A DNA stretch of 10,793 nt from Pseudomonadota bacterium (GTDB lineage Bacteria > Pseudomonadota > Gammaproteobacteria > Pseudomonadales > Azotimanducaceae). The notes beneath the pieces were generated by a model. It saw only the letters and a list, made by a program, of their open reading frames with translations. It ran no database searches and was not told the DNA's origin. The DNA is taken from the NCBI GenBank assembly GCA_027621895.1, contig JAQCAK010000029.1:1-10793 (forward strand). Reading direction: 5' to 3'. Positions 6,528 to 10,793 of the stretch are shown in pieces; position 1 is the first letter of the stretch, and each line of letters begins with the position of its first letter. Made by a program: the position numbers and the translations under genes.

Positions 6528-6548
6528 CTTGTCTCAAGCAAGTATCTT
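6520..6548 (+). promoter_or_regulatory. Sigma70-like promoter of the acyl-CoA dehydrogenase-tetR-icmF operon
   Basis: TTGACT at 6520-6525 (five of six matches to the -35 consensus), an exact 17-bp spacer, then TATCTT at 6543-6548 (four of six matches to -10). A start near 6555 would give a leader of about 45 bases. AGAGG in the leader lies 9 bases before the dehydrogenase ATG. This is the only well-formed promoter I found in the window, and its spacer is occupied by a perfect palindrome. Confidence 0.72.
6523..6543 (+). promoter_or_regulatory. Perfect 9-3-9 palindromic operator, likely TetR binding site
   Basis: Left arm ACTTGCTTG (6523-6531), spacer TCT, right arm CAAGCAAGT (6535-6543), an exact inverted repeat. 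Size and symmetry are typical of operators for dimeric TetR regulators. It fills the space between the -35 and -10 boxes, so bound protein would block RNA polymerase. The TetR protein encoded two genes downstream is the natural candidate, giving autorepression. Binding is inferred. Confidence 0.75.
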
Positions 6549-6599
6549 TCGCCATTCAATCTACCAGACTAACCCTTAATCGCGAAGAGGCAAGCCCAG

Positions 6600-8375
6600 A
6601 TGGCCGATTATGTTGCACCCACCCGGGAACTCAGTTTTGTCGTCAACGAACTGCTGGATTATGAGCGCCTGAACGGGCTGCCGGCGTTCGCAGATGCAGG
6701 TGAAGACCTCACCGCTGCAATCCTCGAGGAAGCAGGGAAATTTGCCGGCGAAGTGCTGGGGCCGATTAACCGGGTCGGTGACCAGCAGGGTGTCCGGATC
6801 GAAGGTGATGAGGTCATCACACCGGAAGGATTTACCGATGCCTACAAACTGTTTGTCGAGAACCAGTGGCTGAGCCTGGCACAGGATCCGGAGTATGGCG
6901 GCCAGGGCCTGCCTTTCCTGGTGCACCTGGCAGCGGCAGAAATGTGGAACAGCGCCTGTACCTCTTTTGCCCTGTGTCCCATGCTGACCGCAGGCGGTAT
7001 TGATGCACTGGCCGCCCATGCCAGCGATGCGATCAAGACCCGGTACCTGCCAAACCTGATTACCGGTCACTGGTCAGCCACCATGAACCTGACGGAGCCC
7101 CATGCGGGCTCCGACCTGTCGACGCTGAAGACCCGTGCAGAACCCGAGGGCGATCATTACCGGCTCCGGGGCCAGAAGATTTACATTACCTGGGGTGAGC
7201 ACCCGATGGCAGAGAACATCCTGCATATTGTGCTGGCGCCGATGATCGACGCACCGCCAGGCAACAAGGGGCTGTCGCTGTTTCTGGTGCCCAAGTTCCT
7301 GGTGAATGAAGACGGTTCACTCGGCGAACGCAATGATCTGCGGGTGGTGTCCACCGAACACAAGCTGGGTATTCACGCGAGCCCGACCTGTGTCATGAGC
7401 TTCGGCGAGAACGAGGGCGCGATTGGCTACCTGATCGGCGAGCCCGGTGATGGACTGGCCTGCATGTTCACCTTGATGAACCACGCCCGGCTCGAAGTCG
7501 GTCTGCAGGGAGTTGCCCTGTCGGAACGGGCTTACCAGGATGCGGTTGCCTATGCCCGCGAACGGGTGCAGGGCAGGAATGTCGAAAATGGCGAATCCGC
7601 CAATATCATCCAGCATCCCGACGTGCAGCGGATGCTGATGACCATGAAATCCCTGACCGAGGCCATGCGGGGGCTGACCTATGACGGTGCCTGGTCCCAC
7701 GACCTCCGGATTCATGGTGCAGATGCGGACGAGCGCCGCCACTTTGACGAGCGTTTTGCTTTGCTGACACCGGTGGTCAAGGCCTGGTGTACCGAACTGG
7801 TGAATGAAGTCACATCCCTGGGTATTCAGGTTCACGGTGGCATGGGATTCATTGAGGAAACCGGTGTCGCGCAGCATTACCGTGACGCCCGGATTACGTC
7901 GATCTACGAGGGCACCAACGGTATCCAGGCGAATGACCTGGTCGGCAGGAAGATCCTGCGGGATCAGGGAGCCGCCATGGGCTCCTACCTGGGTGAAGTG
8001 CTGGAAACGGCGACCCGGCTTGAGAAGGATGCTGCACTGAAGTCGATTGGCAGTCGTCTCAGGCAGGCAGCTGATGACCTGCAGCACGCGACGCGATTTG
8101 TTGTCGACTCGGCCAGTGGCCAGCCGAAGCTGGTGGGCGCAGTGGCCTACAACTTCCTGATGATGATGGGGTATGTGGCCGGTGGCTGGTACATGGCCCG
8201 TGCAGCTGAAAAGTCCCAGGCAGCGCTGGCGGCAGGTGACAATGAGTTCTATCGTCGAAAACTGAAATCCGCCAGCTTCTACTTCTCACAGCTGCTGCCG
8301 AGGTACCGGGGGTACATGGACGCGGTGACGGGTGGTGCTGACATTGGTATGGCGCTGACAGCAGAAGATTTCTAA
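6600..8375 (+). CDS. Acyl-CoA dehydrogenase, large FadE/DmdC-type with extended C-terminus
   Basis: A 591-residue FAD-dependent acyl-CoA dehydrogenase, well above the roughly 380-400 residues of ordinary family members. Parts in order are: an extra N-terminal segment (1-75), the alpha domain with QDPEYGGQGLPF (95-106), the FAD-binding signature NLTEPHAGSDLSTLKTRA (163-180), the beta domain ending near IGYLIGEPGDGLACMFTLMN (275-294), the C-terminal helical domain with GIQVHGGMGFIEETGVAQHY (408-427), and an added C-terminal helical domain (about 460-591). Glu437 in SIYEGTNGIQANDL matches the catalytic base of this subclass (DmdC, mycobacterial FadE5, Pseudomonas FadE1/FadE2). It oxidises an acyl-CoA to the 2-enoyl-CoA, passing electrons to ETF. 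It is the first gene behind the palindrome-controlled promoter and joins tetR by TAATG. Chain length and branching preference cannot be read from sequence. Confidence 0.95.
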   Translation: MADYVAPTRELSFVVNELLDYERLNGLPAFADAGEDLTAAILEEAGKFAGEVLGPINRVGDQQGVRIEGDEVITPEGFTDAYKLFVENQWLSLAQDPEYGGQGLPFLVHLAAAEMWNSACTSFALCPMLTAGGIDALAAHASDAIKTRYLPNLITGHWSATMNLTEPHAGSDLSTLKTRAEPEGDHYRLRGQKIYITWGEHPMAENILHIVLAPMIDAPPGNKGLSLFLVPKFLVNEDGSLGERNDLRVVSTEHKLGIHASPTCVMSFGENEGAIGYLIGEPGDGLACMFTLMNHARLEVGLQGVALSERAYQDAVAYARERVQGRNVENGESANIIQHPDVQRMLMTMKSLTEAMRGLTYDGAWSHDLRIHGADADERRHFDERFALLTPVVKAWCTELVNEVTSLGIQVHGGMGFIEETGVAQHYRDARITSIYEGTNGIQANDLVGRKILRDQGAAMGSYLGEVLETATRLEKDAALKSIGSRLRQAADDLQHATRFVVDSASGQPKLVGAVAYNFLMMMGYVAGGWYMARAAEKSQAALAAGDNEFYRRKLKSASFYFSQLLPRYRGYMDAVTGGADIGMALTAEDF

Positions 8376-9019
8376 TGGATCCCCAGGGTAAGCAGAATGC
8401 CAACGGGCGGCTCACCCAGGCAGAGCGAACGGAAATATCTGACAATCGCATGCTGGAAGCCGCGGTTGAACTGATTTCGACGGTCGGACCGGCGGCAACG
8501 AGCCTGAAGGAAGTGGGCATGAAGGCAGGTTACAGTCGGGGCCTGGCGGGCCAGCGATTCGGCTCAAAAGATAACCTGTTCGCTTTCGTCTTACGGCAGG
8601 TCGGTGAGGTCTGGCTGGGACAGCTCAAAAGATCCACCAGCAGGGAATACGGGCTCGCGGCGATCAACGCGGCCCTGGAAGAACACTACCAGTTCTGCGT
8701 GGATGCACCCACTCAGGTTCGGGCTTTCTACACGCTGTGGTTTGAATCGGTCAATGCGGGATCTGAACTCGCGGCGATTATCGGCCACATTCATGAACGT
8801 CGCCGCCAGGATGTCGTGCACTGGATTACCGCTGATGAGGGTGTACCTCCATCGGTTAAGGCCAAGGCAGATGAAATCGCAGGGCAGTTCTGCGCTTCTG
8901 TCATTGGTATTGTTTATTACTGGCTCGCTAACCCGCAGGACCTGCAGGAAACAAGCAGGCTGCATGATAATCTTAAGAAAACCATGACGCTGCTACTGGC
9001 AGCTGGAGGAGAAGGCTAA
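8375..9019 (+). CDS. TetR/AcrR-family transcriptional regulator
   Basis: A 214-residue regulator. The N-terminal DNA-binding domain covers about 20-73: a first helix with MLEAAVELISTVGPAATSLK (26-45), then the helix-turn-helix EVGMKAGYSRGLAGQRFGSK (46-65) and DNLFAFVL, where the usual YyHF is replaced by GQRF. The remainder (75-214) is the helical ligand-binding and dimerisation domain typical of the family, too divergent to name a ligand. Its ATG shares one base with the dehydrogenase stop (TAATG) and has only a weak ribosome site, suggesting low-level coupled synthesis; its own stop overlaps the IcmF start the same way. It sits between two acyl-CoA enzymes and downstream of a promoter whose spacer is a perfect palindrome, so autorepression relieved by an acyl-CoA substrate or product is the likely mode. 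Confidence 0.94.
   Translation: MDPQGKQNANGRLTQAERTEISDNRMLEAAVELISTVGPAATSLKEVGMKAGYSRGLAGQRFGSKDNLFAFVLRQVGEVWLGQLKRSTSREYGLAAINAALEEHYQFCVDAPTQVRAFYTLWFESVNAGSELAAIIGHIHERRRQDVVHWITADEGVPPSVKAKADEIAGQFCASVIGIVYYWLANPQDLQETSRLHDNLKKTMTLLLAAGGEG
9005..9011 (+). promoter_or_regulatory. Strong Shine-Dalgarno for icmF inside the tetR 3' end
   Basis: GGAGGAG lies 7 bases before the ATG at 9019, a near-ideal ribosome site, in contrast to the weak site before tetR. It confirms this start for IcmF and should let the enzyme be made at a higher level than the regulator from one mRNA. Confidence 0.75.
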
Positions 9020-10793
9020 TGTCGGAAGCCAAGAAACCGGACGTCAGATCTATTGATACCGTAAACCAGACGGTTAACCAGGCGCCCCCGCTGCGTTTTG
9101 TGACAGCAGCCAGCCTGTTTGATGGACATGATGCGTCGATCAATATCATGCGGCGAATCCTGCAATCCCTGGGGGTTGAAGTCATTCACCTCGCGCATAA
9201 CCGATCTGTCGCGGAAGTCGTGCAGGCGGCGCTCCAGGAAGATGTCCAGGGTATCGCCATCAGCTCCTACCAGGGAGGCCATGTTGAATACTTCAAGTAC
9301 GTGGTCGATATGCTGCGGGAGAACAACGCTGAGCATATTCGCGTCTTCGGCGGCGGCGGCGGGGTGATCGTCCCGGAAGAGATTCAGGAACTGCACGACT
9401 ACGGTGTCGCACGGATCTACTCTCCTCAGGACGGCATGACCATGGGACTGGTTGGCATGATTCAGGACATGGTGGATGTTTGTCGTGCGACGGAAATGCC
9501 CGCCAGAACCTTTGGGGATTCAGCGCCAACCGATTACATCGCGCTGTCGGCCATGATTACTGCCATTGAACGGGGCGAAATGGGCGCAGCAGACCTGGCC
9601 GCGCTGAAGCTCGGTTCAGACCGTTCTGTGCCCGTGCTTGGCATCACCGGTACCGGTGGCGCCGGTAAATCATCCCTGACTGACGAGATTATTCGACGCT
9701 TTCGGATCGACAGCGGCGATGATGCCAACATTGCGATCCTGGCCATCGACCCGACCCGGAGGAAAACCGGCGGTGCTCTGCTGGGTGACCGTATCCGGAT
9801 GAATTCAATTTATGCGCCGAATATCTACATGCGCTCTATTGCAACCCGCGGCGCAACCGGTGAAGTCCCCGAATACCTGACCGAGGTGATCGCTGCTACG
9901 CGCAAGTTTGATTTTGACCTGATCATTGTAGAGACACCGGGTATTGGCCAGGGAGACGCCGGCATCGTTCCTTACGTTGACTCTTCCATGTACGTGATGA
10001 CCCCCGAATTTGGTGCCCAGAGCCAGCTGGAAAAGATCGACATGCTGGACTTTGCCGACCTGGTCGTCATCAACAAGTTTGATCGCAAGGGTGCCGAGGA
10101 TGCGCGACGTGATGTCGCCAAGCAGGTCCAGCGGAACCGGGAAGCCTTTGGTGCCAAACCCGAGGACATGCCAGTCTACGGCACGATCGCCTCACGCTTT
10201 GGCGACGATGGCGTGACTGCTGCCTATCATGGCCTGGTTGCACTGCTGAAGGAAAAAGGGCTGCGAGCCTGGACGTCGAAACTGCCTTACCTGGATAACC
10301 GGGTGCCGTCCGAACGTTCCATCATTGTGCCCTCATCACGCGCCCGATACCTTGCGGAGATTGCGGACACGGTCAGGGGCTATCACCAGAAAAACCAGCA
10401 GCAGGCGCGCATCGCCCGGGAAAGACAGCAGTTACTGGCGGCTAAAAGCATGCTCAGCGAGACCGGCGATGAAATAGATCAACTGATTGAAGACCGCACG
10501 TCGAAACTGACAGAAGAGAACCGCAGTCTGCTGGAGAAGTGGCCGTCGCTTCGCGACAGTTACATCGGCAAGGAACGTGTCGAGACCCTGCCCAACGGCA
10601 AGGAAATCACGACCCGACTCGGCAGCGAAACCCTGTCCGGTAACTGGATCCCCCGTGTTGCGGTCCCCCGATACGAGGACGACGGTGAGATCCTGAAGTT
10701 TCTCAAGCGTGAAAACCTGCCGGGCTTTTTCCCGTTTACTGCAGGTGTATTTCCTTTCAAGCGGGAAGGCGAAGATCCTGCGCGAATGTTTGC
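9019..10793 (+). CDS. icmF: Fused isobutyryl-CoA mutase IcmF (B12-binding, G-protein chaperone, start of mutase), 3' partial
   Basis: The first 591 residues of IcmF, which fuses a radical B12 mutase to its GTPase chaperone and interconverts isobutyryl-CoA and n-butyryl-CoA. Domain order is diagnostic. The B12-binding domain (about 24-157) has FDGHDASINIMRRIL, where His37 is the predicted cobalt ligand, plus ISSYQGGHVEYFKY (81-94) and a five-Gly run (111-115). The MeaB-like GTPase (about 204-420) has P-loop GTGGAGKSS (211-219, Lys217), LAIDPTRRKTGGALLGDR (241-258), ETPGIGQGD (305-313) and guanine-specifying NKFD (352-355). A linker follows, then the mutase begins with PGFFPFTAGVFPFKREGEDP (568-587). 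Phe578 aligns by eye with the position that is Tyr in methylmalonyl-CoA mutase and Phe in isobutyryl-CoA mutase. Most of the roughly 500-residue mutase domain lies beyond the window. The ATG overlaps the tetR stop and has a strong ribosome site. Confidence 0.95.
   Translation, partial: MSEAKKPDVRSIDTVNQTVNQAPPLRFVTAASLFDGHDASINIMRRILQSLGVEVIHLAHNRSVAEVVQAALQEDVQGIAISSYQGGHVEYFKYVVDMLRENNAEHIRVFGGGGGVIVPEEIQELHDYGVARIYSPQDGMTMGLVGMIQDMVDVCRATEMPARTFGDSAPTDYIALSAMITAIERGEMGAADLAALKLGSDRSVPVLGITGTGGAGKSSLTDEIIRRFRIDSGDDANIAILAIDPTRRKTGGALLGDRIRMNSIYAPNIYMRSIATRGATGEVPEYLTEVIAATRKFDFDLIIVETPGIGQGDAGIVPYVDSSMYVMTPEFGAQSQLEKIDMLDFADLVVINKFDRKGAEDARRDVAKQVQRNREAFGAKPEDMPVYGTIASRFGDDGVTAAYHGLVALLKEKGLRAWTSKLPYLDNRVPSERSIIVPSSRARYLAEIADTVRGYHQKNQQQARIARERQQLLAAKSMLSETGDEIDQLIEDRTSKLTEENRSLLEKWPSLRDSYIGKERVETLPNGKEITTRLGSETLSGNWIPRVAVPRYEDDGEILKFLKRENLPGFFPFTAGVFPFKREGEDPARMF

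Noticed and set aside
7317..8087. 256-codon minus-strand ORF
   Set aside because: Antisense to the acyl-CoA dehydrogenase, with no domain or ribosome site.
9121..9138. Loss of the final Gly in the B12 motif DxHxxG of IcmF (DGHDAS)
   Set aside because: As I recall the family, IcmF proteins commonly read DGHDA(S/A), so this is a family variant rather than a defect.

Overview
The window looks like the chromosome of a GC-rich (mid-50s % by eye) gammaproteobacterium, probably marine or environmental. The clearest taxonomic hints are a DUF3192 lipoprotein, a family known mainly from Gammaproteobacteria, and a large FadE/DmdC-type acyl-CoA dehydrogenase beside a fused isobutyryl-CoA mutase (IcmF). 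Gene packing is very tight: two convergent pairs overlap at their stop codons, and four same-strand junctions overlap by 1-4 bases or come close to it. I see no rRNA, tRNA, CRISPR array, insertion sequence or phage gene.

Layout. (1) 1-220 (+): the last 72 codons of a short-chain dehydrogenase, overlapping the next gene tail to tail. (2) 4070 down to 200 (-): a small DUF3192 lipoprotein, then a concentrative nucleoside transporter (CNT/NupC family), then a cytoplasmic BisC-like molybdopterin S/N-oxide reductase. The transporter and the molybdoenzyme overlap through a GTGA stop/start. A pair of back-to-back hairpins at the lipoprotein stop codon may separate it from the transporter. (3) 4071-4342: a divergent non-coding gap with a short 20-bp-phased direct repeat. 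(4) 4343-5149 (+): a crotonase-fold enoyl-CoA hydratase/isomerase whose active-site pattern fits an isomerase better than a hydratase. (5) 6399 down to 5146 (-): a 12-helix MFS exporter that converges on the crotonase gene with a 4-base shared stop. Its start is unclear, and a 22-codon upstream ORF ends on a candidate TTG start. (6) 6600-10793 (+): an operon of acyl-CoA dehydrogenase, TetR regulator and IcmF, joined by two identical TAATG stop/start junctions. IcmF runs off the end of the window.

The most informative regulatory signal is at 6520-6548. A sigma70-like promoter (TTGACT, 17 bp, TATCTT) has a perfect 9-3-9 inverted repeat filling its spacer, just upstream of the dehydrogenase. It is the obvious operator for the TetR protein encoded in the same operon, which would give a self-regulated switch sensing an acyl-CoA.

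Taken together, the right half encodes acyl-CoA chemistry: dehydrogenation, enoyl isomerisation/hydration and B12-dependent carbon-skeleton rearrangement of isobutyryl-CoA/butyryl-CoA type substrates. The left half combines nucleoside uptake with a molybdoenzyme. Why those two genes are translationally coupled is not evident from known biology.
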